NCBI GenBank assembly: GCA_019095985.1
Contig: CM032659.1
Coordinates: 30,201,903-30,265,902 of the forward strand
Source: Streblospio benedicti
Lineage: Eukaryota; Annelida; Polychaeta; Spionida; Spionidae
Reading direction: 5' to 3'
DNA length: 64,000 nt
In this document: positions 10,241 to 23,689 of the stretch, one piece after another
Position numbering within the stretch: position 1 is the first letter of the stretch
Layout: each line of letters begins with the position of its first letter
Position numbers and translations under genes: made by a program
The notes under the pieces: model-generated
Database searches by the model: none
What the model was told of the DNA's origin: nothing
What the model saw: only the letters and a program-made list of their open reading frames with translations

Positions 10241-11540
10241 ATGGGTTTTGTGAAACTGGGCCCCGAAGTACATGAACTAACAACTGAATCGATCCTAGAC
10301 CAGTACAGTGATGTGTTTGATGACTCAAAAATTGGTAAAATAGAGGGAGTGGTCTATAAAATGAAGTTGAATCCGAAAATAGAGCCTGTGCAAAGATCAG
10401 CCCATAGAATTCCTATAAGCATGAAAAACAGAGTTAAACAGGAACTGGATGATATGGTTGAGAAGAGTATCATTACCCCAGTACAAGAACCGACTGAATG
10501 GGTGTCTGCTATGGTTGTGGCAAAGAAAAAAGACAAGGATGAATTGAGAATATGCATTGATCCCCGTGACCTGAACAAGGCACTTTTGCGACCTCATCAC
10601 CCATTGAAAACCATTGATATGGTTTTAAGTGAACTTTCCAATGCAAAAATATTCACCACCCTTGATGCAAAATGTGGATTCTGGCAAATAGCCCTTGAAA
10701 AGGACAGTTCAAGATTCACTACCTTCGCAACTCCTTTTGGAAGATTTCGTTTTCTGCGTATGCCATATGGAATCACTTCGGGAAGTGAGGTGTTTCAACA
10801 TGCAATGGAACATGTGTTTGAAGGTCTACCATGTCACATAGTAATTGATGATATATTAGTGTGGGGCTCTAACCAAGAAGAACATGATAAAAGACTTAAG
10901 CAGATCCTTGACAAGGCACGTGAAGTTGGCCTGAAACTCAACAAAAAGAAGTGCAAAGTAAATGTCAAAGAAGTCGCATATGTGGGCCACATCCTGTCTG
11001 ATAACGGTGTCAAAGTGGATCCAGAAAAAGTACGTGCCATCAAAGACATGCCTCCACCCACAGACAAGGCTGGAGTTCAACGATTTCTGGGCATGACAAA
11101 TTACGTAGCCAAGTTCATAAACAATCTAAGCAGCAGAACAGAAATTTTGAGACAACTGATCAAAAATGATGCAGTATGGTCATGGGATGCAAATCAACAG
11201 AAGTGTTATGATGAATTGAAGAAGTGCCTCACTAGTGCACCCACACTCGGATATTTTGATGAGAGCAAGCCAGTAAAAATTTCATGTGATGCCTCCAAAA
11301 GTGGCTTAGGAGCAACATTGCTACAGGGTGATACTCCAATAGCATATGCAAGCAAATCAATGAATGAAACACAAAGAAAATATGCACAAATAGAGAAGGA
11401 GCTTCTCGCAGTTTTGTTTGCCTGTAAAAAATTTCATGAGTACATTTATGGCAAAGTAGTCACCGTGGAAACTGATCATCAACCGCTCATAAGCATTATG
11501 AAGAAGAATTTGAATATGGCACCCACCAGACTACAAAAAT
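10240..11540 (+). mobile_element. Gypsy/Mag fossil: reverse transcriptase and RNase H part
   Basis: Reverse transcriptase blocks are in the expected order, with IDD in the catalytic turn. RNase H follows (ISCDASKSGLGATLL, then ETDHQPL). Part of the same fossil. Confidence 0.9.
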
Positions 11541-13032
11541 GATGCTCCAGCTTCAGAGATACAATCTGAATGTCACATATAAACGTGGAAAAGAACTGTA
11601 CATTGCTGATTCACTTTCAAGAGCGTATGTAAATGACGATGCAATGGTGATCAATGAAGATGAATTTGAAGTGCTAAATGTTGAATCAGTCAGTTCCAGC
11701 AGGTGGGCTGAGTTACAATTGGTCAATTTGCAAGACCCGACGTCCATGAAGCTAACAAAGATAGTTAGGAATGGATGGCCAAACAGTGAAAGCAGTGTAC
11801 CACCGGAGGTAAAGAAATATTTCCCAATCAGAGATGAGTTAACAGTAGTGGATGGTGTGGTCATGAGAGGACAACGTGTGGTGGTTCCCCGGCCGCTGGT
11901 AAAAACCTATATTGAAAAGCTTCATGCAGGCCATCCCGGTATTGAGGCAACCAAAAGAAGGGCCCGTGCAACGGTTTTTTGGCCCAACATGGATGAAGAG
12001 TTAAACGACTATGTGCTCAAATGCTCAACATGCAATTCCCTGAAACACCACCAACAGAAGGAACCTATGAAGGTGCAGGAAGTACCCGTACTTCCCTGGC
12101 AAATTGCTGCTGTTGACCTGTTCGACTGGAACCGCTTCAATTACATGGTTGTGGTAGATTCATACTCTGGCTGGTTTGATATTCACGAGTTAGATGACAT
12201 ACGGTCATCATCGGTGATCAGCAAATTGAAACTCACATTCAGCACTCATGGTAGCCCTCAAAAACTGATGTCCGACAACGCCAGGCAGTTCACATCCACG
12301 GAATTCGCTCAGTTCGCTAGAGAATGGGACATCAAACACGTTACTAGCTCCCCTCAATATCCTCAATCAAATGGACTTGCGGAGCGTGCTGTGCAAAGTG
12401 CCAAGGATTTGTTAGAAAAGGCTAAACGGGACAAAATGGACGTTTACATGGCTCTGTTGCTAAATAGAAACACGCCGAGAAGTGACGGACTGGGCTCCCA
12501 AACACAGAGATCAATGTCAAGGTTCACCAGATGTTTCCCCATGATTACTAATGAACATTTAAAACCCAAGATTGTTGAAAATGTGAGTGACAAACTATTC
12601 AAGATCAGAAACGCGAAGAAGAGGTACTATGACAAAACAGCTAAAACATTACCTGAAATAGTATCTAACAACATAGTAAGAATGCAAACAAGTAGAGGTT
12701 ATGATAAAAAAGCAGTGGTGGTGGGAAACGCTAATAGGCCTAACAGCTATATAGTCGAAAGTGACGGAAAGAGGTATGAAAGAAACCGGAAACACCTACT
12801 TAAGGTGTCTGAAGGTGTGACACCTGATACACCAGACATACCAGCAGTGACACCATCAAACCTGCAGGAGAATAGCCAACCTAGTGGAATCCCAGTTGAT
12901 CCAGCTAGTTTAACAATAGCAGACAATGCTATATGCAACGGAGCACAGAGCCCATTGAATAGAGACAGACCCAAAAGGATCAGAAACCTACCTACCTATC
13001 TGAAGGACTACGATATGTCTGGACCGAAGTAA
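11540..13032 (+). mobile_element. Gypsy/Mag fossil: integrase part
   Basis: The end of RNase H and the integrase zinc-binding head, catalytic core and C-terminal tail (ending RPKRIRNLPTYLKDYDMS). The tail motif RPKRIRNxPxYLxDY is common at Mag-type integrase ends. Part of the same fossil. Confidence 0.88.
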
Positions 13033-13349
13033 AATGACATTCCTGTTGGTGTACTGTGTATCGTGTTTTGCTAGGTGTGATTCCATACTCTATGCAGTGT
13101 GACATTTCTAGTTTGTAGTGTTTTAAGATGTCATTTGTAACTAAGCTGATGTTGACACTTTGCATAGGTTTTCATTTGACATTGTATGCCTACATATGTT
13201 GTTTGTTTTTTTTGTATAATGTTTCCTTATGATATTTTCAATTTCTAGTATTGTAACATCTTGTATAATGCTAAAATTCTGTTGTGTGATGTACGCTATG
13301 CTCTAAATTGTACGGATCATTTTCTCTCGTGTTTGTAAGAAAAGGGAGA

Positions 13350-13640
13350 TGTAGATTTTAAATAATTAATTTCGTTTTTGTTAAAATATAGTGAAAGTGT
13401 CCGAATATATTCTACAAGTGCATAATACATGTAAATAGAAGATATTAATGGGCACAGCCACTATTGGCTTTTAGAGCCTATAACTATATAGAGGTCTATC
13501 TATACTACTTGTGTGCATCCTCATACCAATATTTTGTATACTATTAAAGTCTTAAAAGACCTTTTATCATCCTGATAATGATATTGCATATCCAGCAGAA
13601 ATAAAGAGCGTATGCAGAGTATTTTTGTTTTTAAATTTCA
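13350..13640 (+). repeat. Probable 3' LTR of the Gypsy/Mag fossil
   Basis: A purine run (AAGAAAAGGGAGA) ends at 13349 and the following TGTAGATTTT is a normal LTR start. AATAAA at about 13601 could serve as the polyadenylation signal. The right edge (about 13640, ending CA) is a guess because there is no second LTR to compare. Confidence 0.5.
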
Positions 13641-13756
13641 CTAGAAATGAACATGAAATGCAAATTAAACACATTATTAAACAAACACATCACATTGCCA
13701 TAGTCACGAAGTCTGAAACATACACTTAGATAGTGTTCATATCAATGGCAGCTAAC

Positions 13757-13960
13757 TTAAGGAGTGTTCATTATTTGTGTCAAGGGTTGGGTCGGAATAT
13801 AATGGGGGGGGGTAAAATGTTTTGACTATATAATGAGGGGGGGGTCAAAAATTCAAGACCGATTAGGGGTGGTCAAAAGTATTGGGTTGAAATAGATACT
13901 TTTGTTGCATTCAGGGGTTTAATATTTAGAAAATCTAACAACTGCTAAATTACAGCTATG
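13757..13960 (+). repeat. Dispersed repeat, copy 1 (inverted at 35656-36010)
   Basis: Starts TAAGGAGTGTTCATTATTTG and includes G-rich runs (near 13805 and 13842) and TTTGTTGCATTCAGG. The same blocks occur on the other strand at 35656-36010. It is non-coding and MITE-like, and the superfamily is unclear. Confidence 0.75.
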
Positions 13961-14841
13961 CTAGGATTATTAATAATCCTAGTCAATTAATAATCCTAGG
14001 TCATCAAAAAGAATATATTCTTTATCGTTGATTATTGCACAGTTTATTAAAAGAATGATAAAACAGTTTTTAAGTTCTTACTGAGTATATTATTCAAAAT
14101 AGTCTGAGAATCACGAGAACACAAAGTTAAGTTAGTTGAAAAAAGCTTTGTATAAACATGTACAAGGCCCTGATGACCACAAGGCCCATAAACCATGGCA
14201 GGATGAATCCTGCTGTCAACACACACGTGAACACTCTGGGTAAAACGGTGGTGGGCAAAATAAACCGTCCGGTTATGTGCTACACTGGGGCCGGGGTATC
14301 ACGGTAACCCGGGTTACAGCATGGTGCATCATATCATTATCCACTGTGATGTATTCACTGGTGTGGAGTCACAACAGCTGCAAATTGGATGTGAAAAGTT
14401 AGTATATGCATATAAAGATATTTTTGTAAAACCAGCATGTCTAAAAAATGTATTAAAGCCCAATGGGAAATAAACCAAATGTGTATTGTATGTACCGGTA
14501 TTTTTTAATATCTTTAGATTCCCGGATTATTTTACAAGTTTGTTTTAAAAATTCCCTGATTTTTCCCTGATTTATTCAAGATTTTGAAATTCCCTGATTT
14601 TTCCAGTCAGGGAATTTTTTTCACAAATTCCCTGATTTTCCCTGTCCGTGGTCCACCATGTGAATATTTTTCATGAGATCTATATTTCAAATGTGAACAA
14701 GTTCACTTTTCTATACATATGATATTTGTAACAAATATGATATTTTTTCAAATATATTTTCATTGAATAATTTCAAACATTTTTACGGGTAGTTTTTGTA
14801 GCACAAAGCTTAAGCACGTTTTGTAAAATTTGAAAGAAGAA
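13961..14841. other. Intergenic stretch with TTCCCTGATTTT repeat
   Basis: No gene is seen. At 14545-14660 the unit TTCCCTGATTTTTC occurs about five times with one copy inverted (CAGGGAATTTTTTTC), a degenerate tandem or foldback repeat. The rest is plain AT-rich sequence. Confidence 0.5.
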
Positions 14842-15830
14842 TACGCTCTGCTCAGTATTAAAAAACACGAACTTTTAATTTACAATGAAATAAAAGAATA
14901 ACTTTTGGCCAACAGGGACCATATTTTATTTACATGTTTACAAAATCACAATTTCACATTATTTTCTGAAAAATTACAATGAAAATCCATGATTATCACG
15001 AAACACCTATGCATGTAGGATACACTAGCAAACATACACACTCTTGCCAATAAAAACACAATGGTAGATTGTGGTCGCAATTTTCTAATTTCACAGACTG
15101 CAACATAAATGCGAATCATGTAAATTTGTTTTTGTAGAAAGTGGCCTTTTTTTCAGAATGAACAAGCATCTATTTTGTTAAAAATATACACAGCAGCCTT
15201 ATATAAATGATACACAATGTCACACAGCTGATTTTTCTTACATTAACAAAAACTTCTTTTTCAATCACAACCAACACATTCAACATAGTTAACATTATAA
15301 GCGAATAGATGCAAGCTATCCCAAAGTGTCAGTCAAATAAATAATACAATAAGAAAATCATATACTACATAAGTCTTGAAGTAGTTATATAATAAGAAAC
15401 AGATTTAAAAACCAATCAAATCATATACTTGTCACTGTGAGGTCATTTCAAACTTATCACAAACATATGATAACATATCTCCTTGTTATCTCTTAACACA
15501 AAATTATAAAATTAAATTATGATGAATGTTAAATCAAATGTTCTCGTGTCCCTTCAATTTGAAAACATAAGGATTCTTGAACCACGAACAACAAATGTCT
15601 GCATTGAATCTGAGTTATTCAAATGCAAGTCAATATGACATGCCTAAAAATGTTATAACCTTAACATAAATACACCTGTCACATAATCTTTATAATCCTC
15701 GAATCTACAAACTGGTAGATGAAATAAAAATTAAATTTTGCTGTATTGTGATTTGCTTTAAACCAACATTTGCAGGAAAAAAGTCACAAAAAATTCAGCC
15801 AGTGATGTTTTGTGTTGGGATTCATTTACT

Positions 15831-16570
15831 TAAGGAGACTTTCTGGAGATAAAAATTTGGAGGTAAAAAATTCTTAAATGTACTTTTATACTAAGGCCTA
15901 GAAAAAATGATTGTTTGGTTCGGTAACATGATTTTGAAATATGGGTTAGTAATTTTTTTTTTCCTTCATATTTTTTACCAAAAAAATTAGGTTAGGCCAC
16001 TTTTTTTTTTTACTCCTCAGAGAAAACAAAAAGTGACTGCACACACAACATGATGGTAAAAATTAAACAAAATGATGAATTACATATGATTTTTTTTTAT
16101 TGGATCACTAAAATTAGTATATCATTTATGTCTGAATCCATAGGTTCGAAGTTTTAATAAAAAACTCAATAAAAAATTAAGTTCAGGGTTAAAATGGGTT
16201 AGCTAGGGTTACCGGAACCACAGGATCATTTTTCTAGGCCTAAAATAAAAACAGAACTTGTTTTTATTTTTAGTTCAAAAAAATACATTCATTTCCTTTT
16301 TTAAAAATGTATAACACATTAAAGGTTTTGGGAATGGAATTTGGTTTATGGACCATAAAAGAGATCATACAAATACAATGAAAAATTCAGTCAATGTTAA
16401 TTTTGATTATACCGAGATTGTATACATGATCTTTGTATGGTCCATAAACCAAAAATCTATTCCCAAAACCCCTAAAGTGTTATACATTTTTAAAAGGAAA
16501 TGAATGTACTTTTATACTAAAATAAAAAACAAAGCATTTTGAGAATTTTTATCTCCAGAAAGTCTCGTTA
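15831..16570. repeat. Foldback repeat downstream of symplekin copy A
   Basis: The left end (TAAGGAGACTTTCTGGAGAT) is repeated inverted at the right end (ATCTCCAGAAAGTCTCGTTA). An inner inverted pair lies at about 16322-16400 and 16405-16480 (GGTTTATGGACCATA and its complement). It is a non-coding foldback or MITE, and is also present in block copy B at 24726-25384. Confidence 0.75.
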
Positions 16571-16986
16571 AGGCCTTTAAAAAATGGTTTTACTCTTCAC
16601 GAAAATAAAGTCTTGGAATCTTGTATAGGTTTCCTCATAATAAAATTTATCAATTATTCTATAGATCATAAACAACCTAAATAGCCTCTATAGAGTTCAA
16701 ATTTGACATTGGCAACCATTTCGGAAAGTGACATTTATCACGTTTCCGTTCCTTATTGAGCCTACCATTAACATTCCTTAGCTCAAACTCAACATTGACC
16801 GTTTACTAGTGACTAAAGTTGTAAATTCCACAACAAACCCAGTCAACGAAGGGAACAAGCTCAAATTCACCTCAAAGGCCATCAGATTCACTCAAACGTA
16901 TACATCTGGTAAATTTAAGCTTATTTTGGCTTTGATTCTCAGCTGCAATGCAACTTAAGCCTGCTTGACTTTAGAATCAGCCTCCC

Positions 16987-19629
16987 TCAGTCAAGTTTCT
17001 CTTGCTTGATTTTGACTGGCTCAGTGCTGTCAGCCTTTACGCGCGCGACACGCCGAGCCTCCTCCACCTTGGCCTGATACGCTCGCTCCGCTGCCACCTG
17101 ACGCTCGTCCTCCTTCTTCACCTGTAAGCAGGCAGGCGGAGATGATGATGGAGGGGGAGAAAAAGGTCAGACTCAGCGAGTGACTATTGGGATCATTTGA
17201 GCCTATTTTCATGTCTCTGGTTTACTAATAAAAAGTAGAAATCGGCCGAACCGAACAAAATTATCATCTCTTAAAGGTTATTGGGGGGCTTCAGTTGTCA
17301 TAGTTGAAATATGATCCTTTGTAGCTCTTCGTTTTCATCAGAACATTTTTCACATTTACAGTACACATTCAGGAGGCGGTCTAGTTTCTTATTTTTACCA
17401 TTATAAATAAAGATACATACAACATAAAGGTAAATTTTGACAATTTCGGTGTCGTCCATTCATTTGACAGCTTGCGTGGTTGATTTTAAATAATCGTAGT
17501 AGCAGTAGAAATTTTAAAGTGCAGCGAGTTTTTATCCAGGATAGACACAAAAAACACCATAAACCATCCCTATTTCATAATAATATATTTTTTACAATAA
17601 TATTACGGACCAAAGGCGTGTTCAACTTTTTATTTCTTCATTGCCGTGAAGTTTTGACAGGCACCAGTGCCACCACTTGATCACCGACAAAAACATCATC
17701 CGTTTTGATAGAAATACTAGATTTCCAACGTCCACACTTATTGGGTAGTTTGCCAAACGGTTTATTTGTGATTCGGTATCAAGATACAATCAGATGGGCG
17801 TGGGTGACGAATAATATGATATTTCTTCTTCAAAATGTTCAACTTTGTCACTCTTACCAAAAGCCGGTATTTCCGGAAAATCAGCCTTGCGCAGCGGCGT
17901 TGCTGATATAGAATCGTAGGAGCGCTCTTGATAAAGGCTAATTAGCAGTGTCAACGTGTTTTTGTGGCGCTTGAACCTAAGAATACCGCTATTCATTTTG
18001 ATTAAGGCTCAAAATATATATCTGGATATGACCTTGATGAGTCTAGTTTCACATTTGTTTAAGGTCTCGATGAATAGCAGGCTTCACGACGATTCAAACC
18101 ATATACAACAAGCCATGGTTTTGCGAACACAAATAAGAGTATTTCGCGGCTCAAAATTGCAGCAGATAATGCGTGTTTGGTGGGTAAATATTCGTTCACA
18201 CTAATATAATTAAAATATTAACACCATACTGCTTATTTCCTTCTAGAAATATATTGAAATGTCAAGGTAAAGTTGTTGTTGTTGACATACCGGAATTTGA
18301 GACTAGAACCACAGTATTTGTTTACTTATTTTCATCACACTTGCAATGGATAAGGCATCGTCTATTGATACTGAATTTTACAAAACAAATATGATTTTGG
18401 CTGAGCAATATCTTTAAGTAAGTGTTATTAATGTCTACGTCTTTGATATAGGCTTTCCTGTAATCTTGATAAGGACTAATACGGCACATAAATCAACTTA
18501 TAACCTACGTTCTTTCAATAGAAAAATTTCCACGCTTCAATCTAAATATCAAATGTAAATGTAAATGTGGTTGTTTATAGTCACCAATTCACTGTTATCG
18601 TGCTCTAACGACTTTACATATGCTAATAGATGGATGGCATCTGTGATGACTGGTAACTAAATAGCAAGGAGGTTGCATCTAATAAATCAATTTATTTAGC
18701 TGATTTTGAACATTTCTTAAGACTGCCTGTGACCACATTACCTCTGGTTTCTGCTCAAGCACAGCCATGACCAATAACGGAGATGTGAGCCTGCTGTGTG
18801 GGTGTGAAACCTGAAATAACAATGGGAGAATAGGCGTTAGAACAAGTTTGCGTAGAAAATATAGTCTATTTAAGCTTGCATAAAATTGGTTTCCAAATTT
18901 TCAGCAGTAGTGGCAACAGTCATTGTCGGCTAAAAAAATGTAAAAGCACAAAAGCGCAGTGTGGTTTCTCACCTGAATCTGTTTGTAGGCGAGATTCGCA
19001 TGGAGGTCAGGGGCCAGCTCAAAGCAGCTGCGGTGTGCTGCGGCGGCTGCACAGCAGTGTGGGCGTGTCCGCTCGCAGCACTTGGCGAAGCCCTCCCCAC
19101 ACTTTCTTATTCCACACCTGCAATTATAACGGCGAGAGTCGTGTGATATTCAGGGAGCTTGTTTTGTATCATGACATTCGTTCTTGAAAAGAGGCGGAGA
19201 ATTATGACATGCAAAGTTTTCGTCATCTGTCAATTTGATTGGCTAGCGTAGTGTGTTTTTTTTTATTACAGCCTACAAAAAAGCCCTAAAATAAGTCTAA
19301 GTTTGCCAAGATTGATGCCTACATATGATAGACCACCACCATTTTGGTCCAATCAAATCCATCTCAATATATTTAAAGCTCATTTGGAAGCTGTGCTAGT
19401 ATCTCGAATAGCACTGGTCGATCGTGTGCTGCCCAGTTAGGGGATAACTACTGGCAGTGGGTGCATTGTGTTTCTGCGACATACCTGCTTGACAGTGGCG
19501 GTGCATGATGTTCATGACGAGCCCGTTGAGCTTGGGGTACATGGCAGGGACTGGATGACGGTGCGCGGCATCAGAAGGGTGGGCAGCCATAGGCAGCACC
19601 TCCATCAGCTGCTGCATCACCTGGGCCAC
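16987..19629 (-). pseudogene. Partial second copy of symplekin 3' exons
   Basis: Four exon equivalents on the minus strand: 19485-19629, 18973-19117, 18742-18810 and 16987-17121. They match the last four exons of SYMPK at 27260-25797. The last exon is intact, the same 135 nt, ending KQEKLD then stop. The first three carry small indels relative to the other copy: exon lengths are 145, 145 and 69 versus 144, 159 and 69, with compensating changes in the 69-nt exon, so the frame is lost. No upstream exons exist on this copy. It is either a partial tandem duplication now decaying, or an unmerged haplotype or noisy read placed beside the true locus. Confidence 0.82.
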
Positions 19630-21224
19630 CTGGAGAGAAACGGCGCTGTCTCACCCAGTTTGGACAGTTTCTAGTATAAAAAGTTCTTGGGCTGCTTGTA
19701 CCATATTATATTGAAACAGAACAAAATCATAAAGTCAAAAAGGTACTAAATTTCATTAAAATCACAATTTTTGCATCTTCAATGCTTTATCCAAGAGTGA
19801 AAAAATGCACAAATGCACAACTTTTATGCTGTGATTTCTATACTATCATAGTTGGACTCAATTACCTCCAAATTTGTGGTTTTACTCTTGACAATTCTAA
19901 ATTTTCTCAGGGTTAATTTGTCTGGCAAACACTGGCTTTGTACGTAAAGGTATGACTGCACATAACTGTGCGAAGTGTCACGAAGCGTTCTAAACTTCTG
20001 AGAAACTGTAGAAAGCCTGAATGATGACAGTAAGCTGGATAAAATGGATCAAAAACCAAACAAATGTATACTATTCATGACAAGCAATGGAGGTTTATGT
20101 GTAATGATTATGTTCACATTTGTATTATCTAGTTGAAGCAGTGTTAGCAAACCAAGGATACTTATAATATCGCCAGTAAAACAAATAGTGAACACTAATT
20201 TGAAGTAATTTATCATTTAGGTTTAACATATTGATCTTTATAATGACAACGCTATAGCAGTTCATGGCAGAATATATAATTATTATTTTCTCATCCGATA
20301 TCTGCTATATGAATAAATTGAAAAATGTGTGAAAAAATTTAGCTTCATCAACGTTTTTGGTGCTGAAGGACCCTCCACACTCCTCAAATATGCTGACAAC
20401 CCTGGGTTGACCCTGAAAAGAATCATATGAAAACTTTGCTGCTGCTCAACTCTATCTAACAAATAGGCTTGAATATAGCTTCTGTTCATAAATCAATTTT
20501 AGAGGGTTTTTGGTTATTAGTTGAACAAGATATATAGAAACTTACTTATGTGGAGCTATATGCAAGTATGGATTTATATAAGTCACATTTTTTAATATGG
20601 AAAATCTAATGAATCTATTCCAAATGTCATAATCAAAAGTATTTATAAATTTACATATTTTACCCATTTTTTGAATTAATTTTACAACATTATTAATATG
20701 AAAATTAATTCTAGTTTTTGTCAGTTACAATTTAGCAAATTTTGATACGTACCTGAAGCATTTTTTAAAAATTAGTTTATCGTTTTCATACAATTTCATA
20801 CATTTTAAATTCCTTAAGGTTTAAATCACTGGTTAAAAACTCTAACTGTAGAAACCCTATAACCCTATTTCATATTCGCTTTATATATCCATAAATGTGC
20901 ATGCCTTAACCATTCTCTTTTAAGCTGGTATAAATTATTTGTGTCAATGCTTGTTAATCACATTTAAGAGAGATAAAACTATAAAATAACTCAATTTAAT
21001 CTTGTACAGTTTCATACACTTTTACTGTAAGAAACAAGTTTAGGTACTGGTTGAACCACTGGTTCAAAACATACTTCTATGCGCAATCCGTATAACCTTG
21101 CGGACATTTCCATCTTGATACTTCTACATTATAAATCATTCTGATAACTTGAATCTCTGAATAAAATGTTAAAAACTCAGTAATGTACTTCCATCAACTT
21201 TTTTTGACTAACTCGTCCAAGCAT

Positions 21225-22175
21225 CGATTAAACAGCTCCATTTCCTCACGTGCTACCACTTAAAGTCACTGGGGCTGATCCTGTGCCCTGTATCCTTGAT
21301 ATGGTCCCCACTGCCATAGGAACGTTTTTAAGGTTTAAATGTTCTTGACTCTCTGGTGTTCAGGGTCCCTGCCTGTCTCCCCAACATATGTATCCTGGCA
21401 TTGGGACAGTTGACTTTATAGATGCTGCCAAACTTGGCACTGTCTGAGACTTGTCCTTCGGAGAAGGTAGCATTGACTTAATGGTGTTGACCGGCTTATG
21501 GTATGTACTGATCCCATGTTCACGAAAAATGTTACTCAGTTTTCCAAAAGTCCTCTGAGGTATGGAAGGCACACTGGAATCTTAGTCACCGAAGATGTCT
21601 TCTGTGCATATGGGCGTCTTTTCCTTGGGCTTGGGTAATCTGAAGATCCATGGTTGGTATCCATTGTCTTTAAGAAACTGCATTAACATGGTCTCTCTCT
21701 AGCCTGGTCCTCAGGAGTGGTCACTAGGCTGTCGGCATGATGGAGCAAGGTGCTGCATAACTGATCGCCAGGTCCAGATGGTGGTTGGAATTGAAATTTA
21801 AATATTGATCAGTATGGGTAACTTTTTGTATACCTCGACCGATGTGGCATCATCACTGATCTTGATGCACGGTCAAGGAACGGAGTCTTAAAATCCACTT
21901 CCGGCTCATTCGCAAACTTGATGTTTGGGTCTATGCTGTTGATGTGTTCTGTGAACCCCTAGATGAAATATGCATCAAGATGAACGTATCATCCACATGC
22001 AGGTACCATAGTTGGGGTGGGTTGGGAGCTGTTTCGAGAGCTCTGGTTTCAAACTCCTCCATGTATAAGTTCGCCACAATAGGTGAGACTGGGGATCCCA
22101 TGGCCTCTCCATGGGTTTGCTTATAAAATTGACACATGATCGCCAAATCCGAGGCGGTCATGTGACCCAGCGCCA
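21225..22175 (-). mobile_element. Penelope-like element, truncated copy 2
   Basis: Minus-strand relative of 1813-3150 at high nucleotide identity. The RT piece at 21931-22176 reads [18 protein letters not shown], then the [16 protein letters not shown] motif and [11 protein letters not shown], so the catalytic V-D-D is kept here. The connector region (21360-21600) is frame-disrupted, the GIY-YIG end is mostly lost, and no terminal repeat is attached. It sits exactly between the two symplekin blocks. Confidence 0.85.
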
Positions 22176-22379
22176 CTTCGCTTACATTTGTATTTCGTAC
22201 CTGGAATTAGTCTCCACAACAGACCTTCATCCTTTGAAATAGAGGATTTGACCATAGAAGACCATCCTGATCAACACGAGTCCCACAGCTCTGCACGGGC
22301 TACAATCCAACCAACCTCGGCGTTCCCTAGCCCTATCTAGTAACAGGGTGTCAACATGCGCTTCTCCTACGCCTTACCT

Positions 22380-22810
22380 GCTTCTACATGCACCATCCCC
22401 TCACCTTAACCTGTGATTCAGGGGCAACCTCCTCCATGATCAGACATTCGCTTGCCCCAAACTAGGCATGGACATAAAACCCACGCACACACCGCCAGCC
22501 AAGATGGCAAAACGAAAAATGAAAGCATGTGGCGAAATTCACATCACCCTCACCCGAGCTGATGTCTCATTTTCGCTACAAGCAGTGTGTATGCAAGACC
22601 TAGATTGTGACATACTTGCTGGCTGCTCCATTCATGCGCGTGAAAATGATATCGCTTCTTGATTTACCCAAAGATAGGCTTATCGCTCAGGGCAAACCAA
22701 TTACGTATGAATCACATAGAAAGTGCCTTCAACCCATTCATTCTTACTCAGAGCAAACTGCAAAGAAGTATTATACCCCGTGAATATCTAGAAATTCAAG
22801 CCCCTACTTC
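22380..22810 (+). mobile_element. LTR-type retroelement protease fossil
   Basis: The plus strand translates to a retroelement aspartic-protease-like region: a C-D-S-G-A-T-like start, then KLGMDIKPT-like sequence and DLDCDILAGCSIHAREND, typical of proteases in invertebrate LTR elements (VLAGxPFxxxND motif). It is a short, broken fossil with several breaks and no flanking RT in the window. Family beyond LTR-type is not certain. Confidence 0.6.
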
Positions 22811-23689
22811 TCTGAAGAATGACGTGAGCCTCGCTGTCGAACCACGCACAGATGGGACCCCATCCAGAGCCATGGTTGCGCCCGACATTACATGTGTTGC
22901 TGGCATTATCCGCCTTGTCAACTCTTGAACAGCCCGGTGGCCATGTGAATATGAGGAAGAAATGGAAGAAAGTGATGATGACAACTAAACTAAACACACA
23001 ATTTTTTCTTGAAATTGTAATCATAGACAAGTTAACCAGACATTTTCCAATGATTTTCCTGATTTCAAATAAGTACTTAATGTTCTAGAAGGAGTTGCAA
23101 CAGAAAAGGAGGGCGGTTTTAGTGTTAGTCACGTTTTTTTTCTGTTTAGGCCGTTTTCTCGCCAAATTTGAGTATTTTCGATGTCAGATTATTAATATCA
23201 TATTGCAACCAAATGAGTCATTCCTTTTTCAAAAACTGCATGTATATGTAGTTTCTTTCATAAAAGGGATAAGTGTGAGGGCCTTTTCATTAAGTTGCAG
23301 GATGAGTTGTAAGAGAAAAGGTGGCCGATTTTAGTTTCAGCCACTAGGTCATGACCTTTTGACCTCTGGTGATGTCTATAATCACTTGATGACATAAATA
23401 ATGTACCAAACATATTCTACTCAGCCGTACCTTTCCAATGATACCCTATTTGCATACAAAAAACTAATTTTAAACATACAGAAATTAGCTTTATATTTCC
23501 CCTACCCCTAATTTTGACGTATCGCGAAATCTCCGTGAGTCGGCAAACTTTCTTGAAAATTACCCCCATGGGTCAATATTTGGCAATGGGAACAACTTGA
23601 TTCCTTTTCCATATCACCTAAGGATAAAAAAATCATATTAGAAAAAACGTTCCAGATGGTTCATGTGACCCATATCTGCCAACTAGACT
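22811..23689. other. Spacer before block copy B
   Basis: No gene is supported. Short open frames have no motif or splice context. Sequence is AT-rich with no repeat I could pair within the window. Confidence 0.4.

Larger units (their letters stand above)
8946..13640 (+). mobile_element. Ty3/Gypsy LTR retrotransposon fossil, Mag lineage
   Basis: Fossil element in the same direction as the kinase. Its parts in order: a gag-like region with two cysteine knuckles (CGQCGYNHPKGKC and CRFCRVFNHFESVC), a protease with IDTGAK, a reverse transcriptase (RICIDPRDLNKAL, VIDDILVWG), an RNase H, and an integrase with an HHCC head (HAGHPGIEATKRRA, CSTCNS) and an acidic catalytic core (AVDLFDW, SDNARQFTS). 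The RT and integrase resemble the Mag/SURL branch of Ty3/Gypsy. A polypurine tract precedes a probable 3' LTR at 13350. The coding part is nearly whole, with perhaps one or two breaks. No 5' LTR was found, so the copy is incomplete. The fairly good preservation suggests a modest age. Confidence 0.92.
14842..21213. repeat. Duplicated block, copy A (symplekin 3' end and flank)
   Basis: From TACGCTCTGCTCAGTATTAA at 14842 to the TAACTCGTCC region near 21213, this block matches 23690-28890 almost throughout. Differences are many small insertions and deletions, often in homopolymers, plus a few tens of bases unique to either side. It holds copies of the last four symplekin exons. The high identity but heavy indel load resembles two noisy versions of one locus. 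Confidence 0.9.

Noticed and set aside
16980-17212. Minus-strand open frame with a glycine-rich end
   Set aside because: Wrong frame across the last symplekin exon of copy A (16987-17121).
20300-20415. Possible minus-strand exon (conserved in both blocks, also near 28010-28090)
   Set aside because: Conservation is explained by the block duplication; no family match and symplekin phases leave no place for it.
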